Assembly (NCBI GenBank): GCA_021647245.1
Contig: JAKIVC010000002.1
Location: 1-64,000 of the forward strand
DNA length: 64,000 nucleotides
Direction: 5' to 3'
From: Gammaproteobacteria bacterium
GTDB lineage: Bacteria > Pseudomonadota > Gammaproteobacteria > RBG-16-57-12
Part shown: positions 1 through 9,350 of the stretch, one piece after another
How the letters are laid out: each line of letters starts with the position of its first letter
How positions within the stretch are numbered: the first letter of the stretch is position 1
Notes under the pieces: model-generated
Told to the model about the DNA's origin: nothing
The model's database searches: none
The model's input: only the letters and a program-made list of their open reading frames with translations
Translations under genes and position numbers: made by a program

Positions 1-122
1 GTAAGAACCGTCAGAAATTCTTTCCTATCCTCATCGTCAAGATAGATAACATCACGCCCATCACCTCTGGAGGTCACATGGTAAAGCGCTCCGTGATATT
101 CAATTCTCAGCGGTCTTGACAT
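1..122 (-). CDS. REP-associated tyrosine transposase (Y1_Tnp), N-terminal part
   Basis: Only the first 40 codons are in the window; the gene continues past base 1. The start is the ATG read from bases 122-120. The visible N-terminus begins MSRPLRIEYHGALYHVTSRG, the typical opening of the IS200-like/TnpA-REP family, single-strand-specific HUH nucleases that mobilise or domesticate REP-type palindromes. The first catalytic histidine of the family lies downstream and cannot be seen. Just upstream of its start is a GGGGTCAGG-type motif in two tandem copies, as often found beside these transposases. The family call is good; whether the gene is intact is unknown. Confidence 0.8.
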   Translation of the reverse strand, partial: MSRPLRIEYHGALYHVTSRGDGRDVIYLDDEDRKEFLTVL

Positions 123-159
123 GCTCACAGCTTAGTTCAGATATAGCAAAAAACAAGAC

Positions 160-193
160 CTGACCCCATACTCTCGCTGACCCCATACTCTCG
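160..193. repeat. 17-bp tandem direct repeat next to the REP-type transposase
   Basis: The unit CTGACCCCATACTCTCG occurs twice head to tail, at 160-176 and 177-193. Its complement contains GGGGTCAG, a motif often seen upstream of REP-associated tyrosine transposases. It lies between the transposase start and the RhuM remnant and may mark the end of an inserted element. Confidence 0.7.
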
Positions 194-200
194 GGGTGTC

Positions 201-637
201 TCGGTCATCTCACGCCATATTCGCAATGCCTTGAGCGAAGGTGAGATCAGTGAAAAAAGAAATTTGCAAAAAATGCAACAACTGCGGCGGATGGAAAGAC
301 CTACCAAGTTGAATACTTCAACCTGAATGCGATTATCTCTGTGGGATACCGCGTGAACTCGCGTCAGGGCACCCAGTTTCGCATGTGGGCAAATCAAGTA
401 CTGAAAGAGCATCTTGTGCGTGGCTACACCCTCAACCAGCAGCGCTTTGAGCAAAATGCTGCTGAGCTGGAACAAGCTCTAGCCTTAATCAAAAAAGCGG
501 CCCAACCCCCCAAGCTGGGCACGGCACCGGGGCGCGGTCTGGTGGAGATTACCAGCCGTTACATCCAGACATTTTTATGGCTGCAACGCTATGACGAGGA
601 GTTGCTGGAAGCAGCCGCGATTTTGCCCCGATTCTAA
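201..637 (+). pseudogene. RhuM-family gene remnant, truncated and frameshifted
   Basis: Two reading frames together match the RhuM family, described as virulence-associated or abortive-infection-like proteins of unknown activity. The first frame (about 201-254) gives SVISRHIRNALSEGEISE, matching the family's DNA-binding-like N-terminal segment. The second frame, from about 254 to the stop at 637, gives AADGKTYQVEYFNL and then ISVGYRVNSRQGTQFRMWA, the RhuM core, and ends RFLP-like as AAAILPRF. The frames meet in an A-rich run near 254-260, where a few codons also seem missing. The normal N-terminal third is replaced by the repeat at 160-193. It is almost certainly inactive. Confidence 0.7.
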
Positions 638-697
638 AAAACAGCGAGGGGCTTTTGAAGGGTTAAAGGATAACCTGTGGTTTTTGAGGAGGTAAAA

Positions 698-774
698 TGG
701 TGCGCCCGAGAGGATTCGAACCTCTGACCTCCGCCTCCGGAGGGCGGCGCTCTATCCAGCTGAGCTACGGGCGC
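698..774 (-). tRNA. tRNA-Arg(CCG)
   Basis: A complete 77-nt cloverleaf is read on the minus strand, beginning GCGCCCGTAGCTCAGC and ending in the T-arm GGTTCGAATCC and a 3' CCA that is encoded in the DNA. The anticodon stem CCGCC/GGCGG encloses loop CTCCGGA, giving anticodon CCG (arginine, codon CGG). A TACAAT-like -10 box lies 10-15 bases upstream of the 5' end (plus-strand 784-789). Confidence 0.96.
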
Positions 775-1161
775 TTGGTGCGCTATTGTACTATTTTTGA
801 CGGCCAACGCCAGCACCTTATTTTACTGATAGTTTTTGCTGTGTCGGGGGATCTGAGCAGGCTTAAAGGGGGCTACTTATTGCTGCCAAGCTATAAACTA
901 CTAAGTTTTTTCGTGAAATGGCCGAAGGTATAGGTCGGTGTGTGGCCACTCGACTATTTCACTAATGTGCGAAAAAATCGCCCAGGATGTTGGTTTAACA
1001 GGGAAATTTCCGAAAAAATGCTGTGTCAGTGATTACCCACCACGGATCGAGTATTTCCTGTGAAACCAATAGACAATGTGACTGATGAAAATAACTCAAC
1101 CCAACGCTGAACCCCCCTTTAAACCAACCCGTAGCAGCCTCTTATGCTCGAAGATATCTAG
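775..1161. other. 387-base non-coding stretch
   Basis: Between the minus-strand tRNA and the TonB receptor I see no convincing gene. The tRNA promoter lies in the first 40 bases. I looked for a cobalamin riboswitch and a Fur box in front of the receptor and found neither. An open frame at 697-933 only reads through the tRNA. Confidence 0.5.
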
Positions 1162-3315
1162 ATGATTTTTTTGGAAAAATTAACACGGTTAGCCAAGGTG
1201 AAACATAGCCGGTGGCTGTTCGCGCTATGGCTGGTTTTGCTGTGCCCTCTTGCGGCTCTCTCGGTTAGTCATGCCACGGGGCTGGATGATTTGGAGCAGC
1301 TGTTGGGTGATATGGAGGGAGAGGAGACGTTCCTGCTGGGTATTATGGAGGAAGAGACAACCATTGCCACCCGCAGCAAGCTGAATGCCGATTATGTACC
1401 GGGGATGATCACTATTTTACACGGCGATGTTTTGTATGCCCGTGGTGCGACAACGGTAGCTGAGGCGCTGGCATTTGTGCCAGGTATCGAGAAGTCCCAT
1501 GACCGCATCGGCAACCAGGTTGCATTGGTGCGGGGGGTGGGTGGCAGCTTCGCGTCGGGAAATATGAAAGTTTTGGTGGATGGTGTCTCTATCAACTCAG
1601 CCCTCTCGGCATTGGCCGATCCCGTCTTTCTGATGCCTATCGAGCAGGTGGAACGGATTGAGGTGATCCGTGGGCCGGGTTCTGCTCTGTATGGCGAATA
1701 TGCTTATGCGGGTGTCATTAACGTGGTGACTCAAAAAAATATATCACGCTCATTTGCGGGAGGAGGAAGTTTTAATAAACGCTCTATTGGTGGCACATTC
1801 AGCGCGGAAGACCCCCAGTCTGGAGCCAAATTCAGCGTAAGTTTAGCCCGCTGGCAACGGGGTGATACGAATACTCCTGCGGGAGAGGATGTACTGTACA
1901 ACACCCAGATTTCACAGGCGGCCATCAGCAATGCGCCAGGGAGCGTCAACGATGAAGTTGAGTATAAATCAGCGCTGTTTAACCTGGGTTATGGTGATTT
2001 CACACTAAAAGCTCAATTGCTTGATAATAAACGGGGTGATTATTTCGGTACCCTTGATGCACTTCCTGACCCCAACAAGGGGGTCGCCTATCAAAACCAT
2101 CATCAAAACCTGACGCTATCGCACCTTTTCACCCCCAACCCGTACCTTGTTATTCAGCCCGTTTTCGGCTGGCAACGCTACGAAAACAGTTTTGACATTA
2201 CCATGCTGCCAGCAGGTTACATTCCCTATCCAGCGGGATTTCTTGCCAGAGGGTTTTACCGGGAGCGTCAACTGAATGGTAGCGTGGAGCTGCATTGGGG
2301 CGGCTGGCAGGGCCATAATCTCTTGGTCACTGTGGCCGTGAAAGAGATTGAAGTGAGAGAGGCCTGGCGGGAGAGCAATATTGATCTATCAAACGACCCA
2401 ACCTATCCACAATTGCCCTCTATGCAGCGCTTTACCGGCGTTAACAATTGGGTCAATGAAAACAATCGGCGCACTATCCACAGCGTGGTCATACAGGATG
2501 AGTATCTCTATAGTGATCAGACCACCTATACCCTGGGTATGCGCTATGATAAATACAACGATGTGGGTGACAATATTTCACCCCGCTTGGCAGGGGTATT
2601 TCGTTACTCCGACGCGCATATTCTCAAGGTTCAATACGCCCATGCCTTCCGCCCACCCAGCTTCTATGAGCTGTGGAACAGCACCGCCAATGCGATCAAG
2701 CCGGAGACGATTCGCACGCTGGAGCTAGCCTACATCCACCGACTCTGGAACCGGGTCGATCGTATTATTTTGTTCCATTCGAAGATGCGTAACCTGATTG
2801 TCTCTTCTGAAAACCTCATCAACTTTGAGAATTTACGTCATGCGGAGATTAATGGTATTGAGGCGGAAACAGAGCGCTATCTATCCGATTGGATCAAGCT
2901 TAATGCCAACCTCTCTTACAGTAATGCCACCGATAGTGCCACCAGTGAGTCGATAGCCGGTGCTGCCAAGTGGTTAGGCACTTTCGGGGTGTTGATGGAG
3001 CATGACGAGATGACTTTTTCAGTCGACCTCCACTACGTAGGCAGCAGAGCGCGTGAAGCCGACGACCCACGCAGCGACCTTGCCAGCTACCACACCGTGA
3101 ATACTACGATGACTTATACCGTGCCGAATAGTCGATTAACACTGCGGGCGGGGATCAAAAACCTGTTTGACCAAGAGGTTCGTTACCCGGCAAGCATGAC
3201 CACCGATAACACACCGGCCTTTATTGGAGACCCCGTTCGTAGCGTTGTCAGTTATATGAGTGACTACCCGCAGCCGGGGCGCAATGGCTGGGTGCAGATG
3301 AGCTACCCCTTTTAA
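1162..3315 (+). CDS. TonB-dependent outer-membrane receptor
   Basis: A 717-residue TonB-dependent receptor for active uptake of a ligand across the outer membrane. An N-terminal hydrophobic segment (about residues 20-38, ending near SHATG) is the signal peptide. The plug domain occupies roughly residues 75-195, with the motifs VLVDGVSIN, IEVIRGPGSALYGEYAYAGVINV. The rest is the beta-barrel, ending in a C-terminal phenylalanine (MSYPF) as usual for outer-membrane proteins. The barrel motif FRPPSFYELW is typical of siderophore- or vitamin-type receptors, but the substrate cannot be read from sequence. No transport partners are adjacent. The start lacks a strong ribosome site; a GTG about 13 codons later is an alternative that also gives a signal peptide. 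Confidence 0.9.
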   Translation: MIFLEKLTRLAKVKHSRWLFALWLVLLCPLAALSVSHATGLDDLEQLLGDMEGEETFLLGIMEEETTIATRSKLNADYVPGMITILHGDVLYARGATTVAEALAFVPGIEKSHDRIGNQVALVRGVGGSFASGNMKVLVDGVSINSALSALADPVFLMPIEQVERIEVIRGPGSALYGEYAYAGVINVVTQKNISRSFAGGGSFNKRSIGGTFSAEDPQSGAKFSVSLARWQRGDTNTPAGEDVLYNTQISQAAISNAPGSVNDEVEYKSALFNLGYGDFTLKAQLLDNKRGDYFGTLDALPDPNKGVAYQNHHQNLTLSHLFTPNPYLVIQPVFGWQRYENSFDITMLPAGYIPYPAGFLARGFYRERQLNGSVELHWGGWQGHNLLVTVAVKEIEVREAWRESNIDLSNDPTYPQLPSMQRFTGVNNWVNENNRRTIHSVVIQDEYLYSDQTTYTLGMRYDKYNDVGDNISPRLAGVFRYSDAHILKVQYAHAFRPPSFYELWNSTANAIKPETIRTLELAYIHRLWNRVDRIILFHSKMRNLIVSSENLINFENLRHAEINGIEAETERYLSDWIKLNANLSYSNATDSATSESIAGAAKWLGTFGVLMEHDEMTFSVDLHYVGSRAREADDPRSDLASYHTVNTTMTYTVPNSRLTLRAGIKNLFDQEVRYPASMTTDNTPAFIGDPVRSVVSYMSDYPQPGRNGWVQMSYPF

Positions 3316-3344
3316 TGAGCTGCTCTATTTCGTGCGAATACCAG

Positions 3345-3375
3345 TGAGCGGCCTGCTATGGAGCCGCTCATTTTA
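3345..3375 (+). terminator. Rho-independent terminator after the TonB receptor
   Basis: Perfect 8-bp stem TGAGCGGC/GCCGCTCA with a 10-base loop, followed by TTTTAA. It lies 30 bases past the receptor stop and between convergent genes, so it may also stop leftward transcription from folA. Confidence 0.7.
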
Positions 3376-3396
3376 AGGCCGTTCTTAACAAAGCAC

Positions 3397-3882
3397 TCAC
3401 GCTCTTTTTAACACTGTAAAGTCATACTCATAGCCGTTTTTTTCATCAGCACCGTGCTGCTCTCGTGATACCACTTGCCACTGGCCTGCAGCGTAGTCAG
3501 GAAACCAGCTGTCCCCGTCAAAATCGGCATGAATATGGGTAATATAGAGCCGCTCGGCCAGACTAAGTGCCTGTTTATAGATGTTAGCACCACCAATAAT
3601 CATCACCTCTTCAGCGCCACTCGCAGACGCTATTGCGGCCTCTAAGCTATGTACTACCGTCACCCCTTTTGCCCGGTATTTTTGGTTTCGGCTAACCACT
3701 ATATTTTTACGTCCCGGCAGTGGTTTACCAATTGACTCAAAGGTTGTACGCCCCATGATGATCGGCTTGCCCAGGGTGCATTTACGAAACCACTGCATAT
3801 CCGCTGGCAGCTGCCAGGGCAACCTGTTTTCAATGCCGATAACGCGCTCATTTCCCATGGCGGCAATAATTGAAATGATCAT
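3397..3882 (-). CDS. folA: Dihydrofolate reductase
   Basis: 161 residues, the usual length. Reduces dihydrofolate to tetrahydrofolate with NADPH in the cytoplasm, regenerating the folate that thymidylate synthase oxidises. The N-terminus reads IISIIAAMGNERVIG, the substrate site LPWQLPADMQWF contains the catalytic Asp at about residue 28, and the NADPH motifs MGRTTFESIGKPLPGR and VMIIGGANIYKQAL are present. It sits 43 bases downstream of thyA on the same strand, a common pairing in Gammaproteobacteria and functionally coupled. Confidence 0.97.
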   Translation of the reverse strand: MIISIIAAMGNERVIGIENRLPWQLPADMQWFRKCTLGKPIIMGRTTFESIGKPLPGRKNIVVSRNQKYRAKGVTVVHSLEAAIASASGAEEVMIIGGANIYKQALSLAERLYITHIHADFDGDSWFPDYAAGQWQVVSREQHGADEKNGYEYDFTVLKRA

Positions 3883-3925
3883 CTGCTAACTCCCTAGACA
3901 CATGAGATTATGGTCACTACTCAGG

Positions 3926-4759
3926 TTAAATTGCGATGGGGGCTTTAATGTGTGGGTGGGACTCATAACCGATCAGCTCAAAATCATCGAAAGTGAAGCC
4001 AAAAATATCCTTTACCGCCGGATTGATTTTCATTTCAGGCATCGGTAGCGGCTCACGCTCTAGCTGTAGCTGTGCCTGTTGCAGATGGTTCGAGTAGAGA
4101 TGGGCATCACCCAGGGTATGAATAAAGTCGCCCACCGCTAACCCGCACACCTGAGCGATCATCATCGTCATTAGCGCATAGGACGCAATATTAAAGGGCA
4201 CACCGATAAAAATATCGGCACTGCGCTGATAAAGCTGGCAGGAGAGCTTGCCATCCGCCACATAAAACTGAAAAAAAGCGTGGCACGGCGCCAAGGCCAT
4301 CTTCTTATTTTCAACGTTCTTCTGTGGCGAAACCGTCTCATCAGGAAGGTCTGCCACATTCCAGGCCGAAATAATTAAGCGGCGACTATTGGGTGTTTTT
4401 TTGATCTGTTCAATTAACTGGCTCACCTGGTCAATGGTGCTTCCATCCGGCTGTGGCCAGTTACGCCACTGGTGGCCATAGACCGGCCCGAGGTCTCCCG
4501 ATTCTGTCGCCCACTCATCCCAAATTGAGACGCCATTATCTTTCAGATATTGGGTGTTGGTATCGCCTTTAAGAAACCACAACAGCTCATGAATAATGGA
4601 GCGCAGGTGGCATTTTTTTGTTGTCACCAACGGAAACCCCTCACTGAGATCAAAGCGCATCTGATAACCAAATACACTCTGGGTACCGGTGCCGGTACGA
4701 TCCCCTTTCTGGGTGCCCTTTTCATAAACGTGACGCATGAGATCCAGGTATTGTTTCAT
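3926..4759 (-). CDS. thyA: Thymidylate synthase
   Basis: 277 residues. Makes dTMP from dUMP using methylene-tetrahydrofolate, yielding dihydrofolate for FolA next door. The phosphate-binding SRRLIISAW and the active-site Cys (about residue 159) in [12 protein letters not shown] are present, followed by [22 protein letters not shown], abbreviated here as the conserved dUMP-binding segment. Compared with the common 264-residue form there is an insertion of about 13 residues just before the active-site loop (near 139-152, [11 protein letters not shown]). The C-terminal IKAPIAI closes the active site. Confidence 0.97.
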   Translation of the reverse strand: MKQYLDLMRHVYEKGTQKGDRTGTGTQSVFGYQMRFDLSEGFPLVTTKKCHLRSIIHELLWFLKGDTNTQYLKDNGVSIWDEWATESGDLGPVYGHQWRNWPQPDGSTIDQVSQLIEQIKKTPNSRRLIISAWNVADLPDETVSPQKNVENKKMALAPCHAFFQFYVADGKLSCQLYQRSADIFIGVPFNIASYALMTMMIAQVCGLAVGDFIHTLGDAHLYSNHLQQAQLQLEREPLPMPEMKINPAVKDIFGFTFDDFELIGYESHPHIKAPIAI

Positions 4760-4793
4760 GATGGTAGCCGCTCACTCTCTATGTGGGTGCTTT

Positions 4794-5987
4794 TTATCGG
4801 TGCAGAACCCGTGAAAAAATAGCTTTAAGATAGTCCGTTTCCGGAATCACCGGGTGTACAGGGTGGTCTGGCCCCTGGTGCCCCTGTTCCAAAATCTGCA
4901 TATTACGATCAAGGTGCCGTGCTGATTGCTGCATGACACTCTGTAATGAGCTGCGACTCAAATGGTGCGAACAGGAGCCTGAGATCAAAATACCATCTTT
5001 GCTCAATAACTGCATCGCCATTTGATTGGCGCGGCGGTAGGCATTGGTACCCTCTTTAATATCTTTCTTGCGTTTAATAAAGGCGGGCGGATCTAGAATG
5101 ATGACATCAAAGCGTTCACGCTCTTCGCGCAGCGCTTTCATCGCGGCAAAAGCATCGCCCTCCAGGCAGGATATTTTATCTGCCACGCCATTCAGCTCGC
5201 CATTGTGGTGCACAAGATCGAGTGCTTTTGATGAGGAGTCGATACACATCACCTCATCTGCGCCTGCCGTGGCAGCTTGCACCCCCCAGCCGCCAATGTA
5301 ACTGAATACATCCAAAACCCGTTTGCCCTGTACGTAATGTTGCATCCGTGCGCGATTCATTCGGTGGTCATAAAACCAACCGGTCTTTTGTCCATCTTTA
5401 ATCGGAGCTAAAAACTTCACACCATTTTCAACCAGCTCTACCTGTTCTGGCACCTCACCTAATGCACTCTCAACATAGCTCTCCAACCCTTCCATTTTAC
5501 GGATAGCACCATCATTACGCAGTAGAATAGCCTTCGGTTTTATCGCTTTATCCAGCGCGGCAATGACCTGCTCTTTGAGTACTTCCATCCCCGCTGTACC
5601 CAGCTGCACCACCAAAACGTCAAAGTAACGATCAACCACCAAGCCCGGCAACATGTCGCTCTCACCGTGTACCAAGCGGTAACAGGGTTGCTTGAACAGT
5701 CGCTCACGGATGGAGAGGGCTATTTTAAGACGATGGGTAATGAGTGATTGATCCAGTTGATAGCGGCTATCACGGCTGACCATGCGCGCACAAATCAGCG
5801 AGTGAGCATTGACATATCCATTGCCAAGCACTTTGCCGTTATGGGAAATAATGTCAACCAGCTGCCCTGCTGAAAATTCCGTCAGGGGTGTCTCTTTGGT
5901 ATCTACCTCATTGCTGTAAACCCAAACATGGCCGCCAAGAATGCGGCGCTCTTCATTTTTTTTAAGCTTTAAGGGGGCTCGTGACAT
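4794..5987 (-). CDS. rlmI: Class I SAM-dependent rRNA methyltransferase, RlmI type
   Basis: 397 residues, the RlmI length. RlmI methylates C5 of cytosine 1962 in 23S rRNA. An N-terminal PUA-like domain (about 1-85, RRILGGHVWVYSNEVD) is followed by the methyltransferase domain. SAM motif DVFSYIGGWGVQAATAGA, the catalytic motif DPPAFIKRKKD and a later SGSCSHHLS containing a cysteine are all present. It lies 34 bases upstream of thyA on the same strand and behind a probable terminator, so it may head a short rlmI-thyA-folA unit. Confidence 0.92.
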   Translation of the reverse strand: MSRAPLKLKKNEERRILGGHVWVYSNEVDTKETPLTEFSAGQLVDIISHNGKVLGNGYVNAHSLICARMVSRDSRYQLDQSLITHRLKIALSIRERLFKQPCYRLVHGESDMLPGLVVDRYFDVLVVQLGTAGMEVLKEQVIAALDKAIKPKAILLRNDGAIRKMEGLESYVESALGEVPEQVELVENGVKFLAPIKDGQKTGWFYDHRMNRARMQHYVQGKRVLDVFSYIGGWGVQAATAGADEVMCIDSSSKALDLVHHNGELNGVADKISCLEGDAFAAMKALREERERFDVIILDPPAFIKRKKDIKEGTNAYRRANQMAMQLLSKDGILISGSCSHHLSRSSLQSVMQQSARHLDRNMQILEQGHQGPDHPVHPVIPETDYLKAIFSRVLHR

Positions 5988-6014
5988 CGTCTGCTCTCAG
6001 GTGAATCAAATAAT

Positions 6015-6045
6015 TAAACGACAAACGCCCCAGAAAGGGGCGCTT
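6015..6045 (-). terminator. Probable terminator after the metallo-beta-lactamase-fold gene
   Basis: On the minus strand the stem GCCCC/GGGGC (6-bp core, 6026-6031 with 6037-6042) has the loop TTTCT and is followed by TTTGTCGTTT. It separates the long lipA-gcv block from rlmI. Confidence 0.55.
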
Positions 6046-6069
6046 GATAGTGATTAAACTCAATTTAAA

Positions 6070-6852
6070 CTATGGGATCGTGTAGTTGCTTTGATCCATC
6101 AAATCCAGCCCACACTCCAGCTTTTCGACCCAATCAATGAACTGGCCGATCACCTCTTTGCCTTTAAAGGAGCGGCCATGTTGTGGAACAATCATCTCGA
6201 TATCCAGTTGACGCGCCATGTGAGCCCACAAACGACACGCTTTATTACTGGCCATATAGCGTCGGTGAAAACTCGCCATTGTGGGAATATGTGCGTCAAA
6301 ATCGGTAACCGGTTGGTCCAGGTTTTCATCAACCATTGAGGCACCCAAATCGCCCGAGAACAATATTTTACTGATGGGGTCATAAAATTGAAAGTTGCCG
6401 ACAGAGTGTAAAAAGTGTGCGGGAATCGCCTTCAATACCGTGCCACCCAGCGGTAGATCCATACCACCATCCGGGATCGAGATATAGCGACCTTTGCCCA
6501 TACTTCGTTTACTCACCTGCTCCAGATGCCGGGGAATCAGGTGCGGCAAGAAGCGTGACCACAGCTCGGAGCAAGCGATCTGGCAGTTAGTGTAGGTCAT
6601 CCACTTGTCCAGAGAGGCGATGATATCCGGATCCTGATGGGAGGCGATGACATAATCCAGCTCTTTAATGGTGACGTGTTTGATCACTTCCATAAACAGA
6701 GGGGTGTAGGTAAGGTCACCACCTGGATCAATCAACGCGGTGTGGCGATCATGAATCACTAAAAACTGATTCGCTTGTATACCGTCACCACTGACTAAAT
6801 TTTCAAACGCCAGACAGCGATGATTGCCATCGTTGAAAAGTTCAATTGCCAT
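6070..6852 (-). CDS. Metallo-beta-lactamase-fold protein, oxygen-binding diiron (ODP)/flavodiiron-like
   Basis: 260 residues with the metallo-beta-lactamase fold of the flavodiiron/ODP branch but no flavodoxin domain. Visible landmarks are ALIDPGGDL, YVIASHQDPDI, IPAHFLHSVGNFQFYDP, ILFSGDLGAS and MIVPQHGRSF, which supply the second-half metal ligands His, Asp and His. The first cluster reads H-Q-D-P-D-I where the family has HxExDH, so one Glu is Asp and the final His is Ile. That may leave a weakened or altered metal site. It follows the PfkB kinase by 50 bases. A role in oxygen or redox sensing is inferred from the family only. Confidence 0.75.
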   Translation of the reverse strand: MAIELFNDGNHRCLAFENLVSGDGIQANQFLVIHDRHTALIDPGGDLTYTPLFMEVIKHVTIKELDYVIASHQDPDIIASLDKWMTYTNCQIACSELWSRFLPHLIPRHLEQVSKRSMGKGRYISIPDGGMDLPLGGTVLKAIPAHFLHSVGNFQFYDPISKILFSGDLGASMVDENLDQPVTDFDAHIPTMASFHRRYMASNKACRLWAHMARQLDIEMIVPQHGRSFKGKEVIGQFIDWVEKLECGLDLMDQSNYTIP

Positions 6853-6902
6853 CCGAGCCCCTTAATGTAGCATTTTGATTATTGTTTTTTATCCCCCGTA
6901 GT

Positions 6903-7838
6903 TTACAGAGAATAGTCAAAATTGTCTCGGAATAATTTTTTAAACTCATCCGGCTCGAAGCTGTGGTTCTGTGTGCCATGGTCCGCCACGCAGATCGCCC
7001 CCATCAGTGAGGCGATACGGCCTGTTGTTTTCCACTCTAAGCCCTTCATCAGGCCATACAACAAACCGCCACGATACGCATCACCACAGCCGGTTGGGTC
7101 ATTAACAGCTGTGGACTGGGCGACGGGTATTTCGATGCGATGATCTTTGGTGTAAATTACCGAGCCTTGGCCACCCCGGGTAACAATCAGCGCTTTCAAC
7201 TGTGCGGCCAGATCATGGGGTGTTTTTTCGGTGCGATCTTGCATTAACTGCATCTCATAGTCATTGAAAATTGCATAGTCAGCCAGCTCGATAAAGCGCA
7301 GCAACTCTTTGCAACCAAACATCGGCAAACCCTGGCCTGGGTCAAAAACAAATGAAATGCCGGCTTCGGCAAACTGCTCCGCATGTTGAATCATGCCATC
7401 ACGACCATCGGGGGAGACAATCCCAATACTGATATCACTGACAGAGGCAATGCTGTTTTGGTGAGAGAAGCTCATGGCACCGGGATGAAATGCGGTAATC
7501 TGGTTATCATCCAGATCCGTTGTGATAAAAGCTTGCCCAGTATAGCTGTCGGCAACTATTTTTATCTGCTCTTGGCTGATTTTGCACTCAGCCATCCACG
7601 CTGCATAGGGTGAAAAATCTCCGCCGACGGTTGCCATCGGCAGCGCGGTACCGGGGGCAAGCAGGTTAAGATTATAAGCAATATTGCCCGCACAACCACC
7701 AAACTCACGGCGCATCTCGGGCACCAGGAAGGAGACATTCAGCATGTGAACTTTGTCGGGCAAGATATGATTTTTAAAGTGGTCATGAAAAACCATAATA
7801 TTATCATACGCGTAGGAGCCACAAATTAGAGCCGTCAT
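6903..7838 (-). CDS. PfkB-family carbohydrate/nucleoside kinase (adenosine-kinase-like)
   Basis: 311 residues of ribokinase/PfkB fold. The N-terminal GSYAYDNI strand, the FGGCAGNIAYNLNLL substrate motif (PfkB signature 1) and the C-terminal NDPTGCGDAYRGGLLYGL with the catalytic Asp of GxGD (signature 2) are all intact. ATP-dependent phosphorylation of a sugar or nucleoside is expected; the closest family appearance is adenosine kinase, but the substrate is not certain. It lies 51 bases behind gcvPB on the same strand, so it may be co-transcribed with the glycine cleavage genes. Confidence 0.85.
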   Translation of the reverse strand: MTALICGSYAYDNIMVFHDHFKNHILPDKVHMLNVSFLVPEMRREFGGCAGNIAYNLNLLAPGTALPMATVGGDFSPYAAWMAECKISQEQIKIVADSYTGQAFITTDLDDNQITAFHPGAMSFSHQNSIASVSDISIGIVSPDGRDGMIQHAEQFAEAGISFVFDPGQGLPMFGCKELLRFIELADYAIFNDYEMQLMQDRTEKTPHDLAAQLKALIVTRGGQGSVIYTKDHRIEIPVAQSTAVNDPTGCGDAYRGGLLYGLMKGLEWKTTGRIASLMGAICVADHGTQNHSFEPDEFKKLFRDNFDYSL

Positions 7839-7889
7839 CCCATTTCCTTTAATTTTTATGGTTCAATCAATCACGAGGGGAGCGCACAA

Positions 7890-9338
7890 CTAGTCACCCG
7901 TCCAGCGCAGATCGAGTTCGCGGGCAGCACGCACATCATCTAACCGTTTAACCGGCAGGGTGTGGGGTGCGCTTTTTACTTTTTCAGGGTCACTGTAAGC
8001 CTCTTGCTTCACTGCCGAGAGTGCCGCAATAAAACCGTCAATTTCCTCTTTCGATTCAGTCTCTGTGGGCTCTATCAACAAGCATTCGGGCACAATCAGC
8101 GGGAAATAAGTTGTCGGCGCATGGTAACCGTAGTCCAAAAGCCGCTTGGCAACATCCATTGCGGTAACGCCGGTCTCACGGGTCAATTTTTTCAGGGTGA
8201 TGATAAATTCATGGGTGGCCCGGCGGCCCGGCAGTGCCACTTCGAAACCCGCCTCCATAAGTTTTACCATGAGATAGTTGGCATTCAGTGTTGCGTAATC
8301 AGCCACCCGCTCCAACCCTTCTCGGCCCAACATGCGCGCATAGATGTAGGCACGCAACATAATGCCGCTATTCCCCATGTTGGCAGAGAGTCTACCGATG
8401 GATTGGGGGCACTCTTTTTCGGTAAGCCAATGGTAATCATCGCCCGTTTTGGCCACCATGGGCACGGGGATGAAGGGAAGTAGGCGCTCACTTACACCTA
8501 CCGGCCCGGAGCCTGGCCCACCCCCGCCATGGGGGGTAGAGAAGGTTTTGTGCAGATTAATATGAATCACATCAAACCCCATATCACCCGGTTTTACCTT
8601 ACCCAAAATGGCATTCAAATTGGCCCCATCATAATAGAGCAGGCCACCGGCTTGGTGTACCAAGTCAGCAATCTCTTTAATATTGCGATCAAAGACACCC
8701 AACGTGGAGGGGTTGGTCAGCATAATGCCTGCCGTCTGAGGGCCCACAACGGTTCTTAGCGCTTCAAGATCTACATCACCCTCTTTACCGGTGGGAATCT
8801 CCCGCACCGTATAACCGCACATGGTGGCGGTAGCGGGGTTGGTGCCATGAGCGGCATCAGGGCAGAGAATTTCGCTGCGTGCGGTATCACCACGGGAATC
8901 ATGATAAGCGCGAATCATCGCCACACCCGCAAACTCTCCTTGCGCACCCGCCATTGGCTGCATTGAGACACTTTTCATACCGGTGGCCTCTTTGAGTATC
9001 TCCTGTAATTCATAGATACATTGCAGAAAGCCTTGGCCATTGCTGGCGGGTGTAAGCGGGTGCTGCCCCAGAAAGTTGCTATGCATCGCCAAGCGGTTAC
9101 ACGCCCGTGGATTGTATTTCATGGTGCACGAACCCAGTGGGTAAAAATGGGTATCGATGGAGAAGTTTTTCTGTGAGAGCCGGGTATAGTGGCGCACACT
9201 CTGTAGCTCAGAGACACCTGGCAGTGCCACGCGTTTTTGACGACGAAATTCGGCAGGAATATTACTCAACTCAATGGCTTCGCCGGGCTGTTGCGCTTTG
9301 TTAAAACGGTCAGCTTGAGATTGTTCAAAAATCAACAT
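7890..9338 (-). CDS. gcvPB: Glycine dehydrogenase (decarboxylating) subunit 2
   Basis: 482 residues, the PLP-binding half of the two-subunit P-protein. With GcvPA it decarboxylates glycine and passes the aminomethyl group to lipoylated GcvH. The PLP lysine is in [17 protein letters not shown] (near residue 265). Neighbouring motifs [11 protein letters not shown] and [14 protein letters not shown] line the cofactor pocket. It is 12 bases behind gcvPA. Splitting P-protein into PA and PB is common in many bacteria, whereas Escherichia coli has a single GcvP. Confidence 0.97.
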   Translation of the reverse strand: MLIFEQSQADRFNKAQQPGEAIELSNIPAEFRRQKRVALPGVSELQSVRHYTRLSQKNFSIDTHFYPLGSCTMKYNPRACNRLAMHSNFLGQHPLTPASNGQGFLQCIYELQEILKEATGMKSVSMQPMAGAQGEFAGVAMIRAYHDSRGDTARSEILCPDAAHGTNPATATMCGYTVREIPTGKEGDVDLEALRTVVGPQTAGIMLTNPSTLGVFDRNIKEIADLVHQAGGLLYYDGANLNAILGKVKPGDMGFDVIHINLHKTFSTPHGGGGPGSGPVGVSERLLPFIPVPMVAKTGDDYHWLTEKECPQSIGRLSANMGNSGIMLRAYIYARMLGREGLERVADYATLNANYLMVKLMEAGFEVALPGRRATHEFIITLKKLTRETGVTAMDVAKRLLDYGYHAPTTYFPLIVPECLLIEPTETESKEEIDGFIAALSAVKQEAYSDPEKVKSAPHTLPVKRLDDVRAARELDLRWTGD

Positions 9339-9350
9339 TTTGGTGTTCTC

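Noticed and set aside
697-933. Plus-strand 78-codon ORF
   Set aside because: It reads through the antisense of the tRNA-Arg and has no ribosome site.
775-1161. Cobalamin riboswitch or Fur box before the TonB receptor
   Set aside because: A GCCACT string occurs near 945, but the other B12-box landmarks are missing and no Fur-like palindrome is present.
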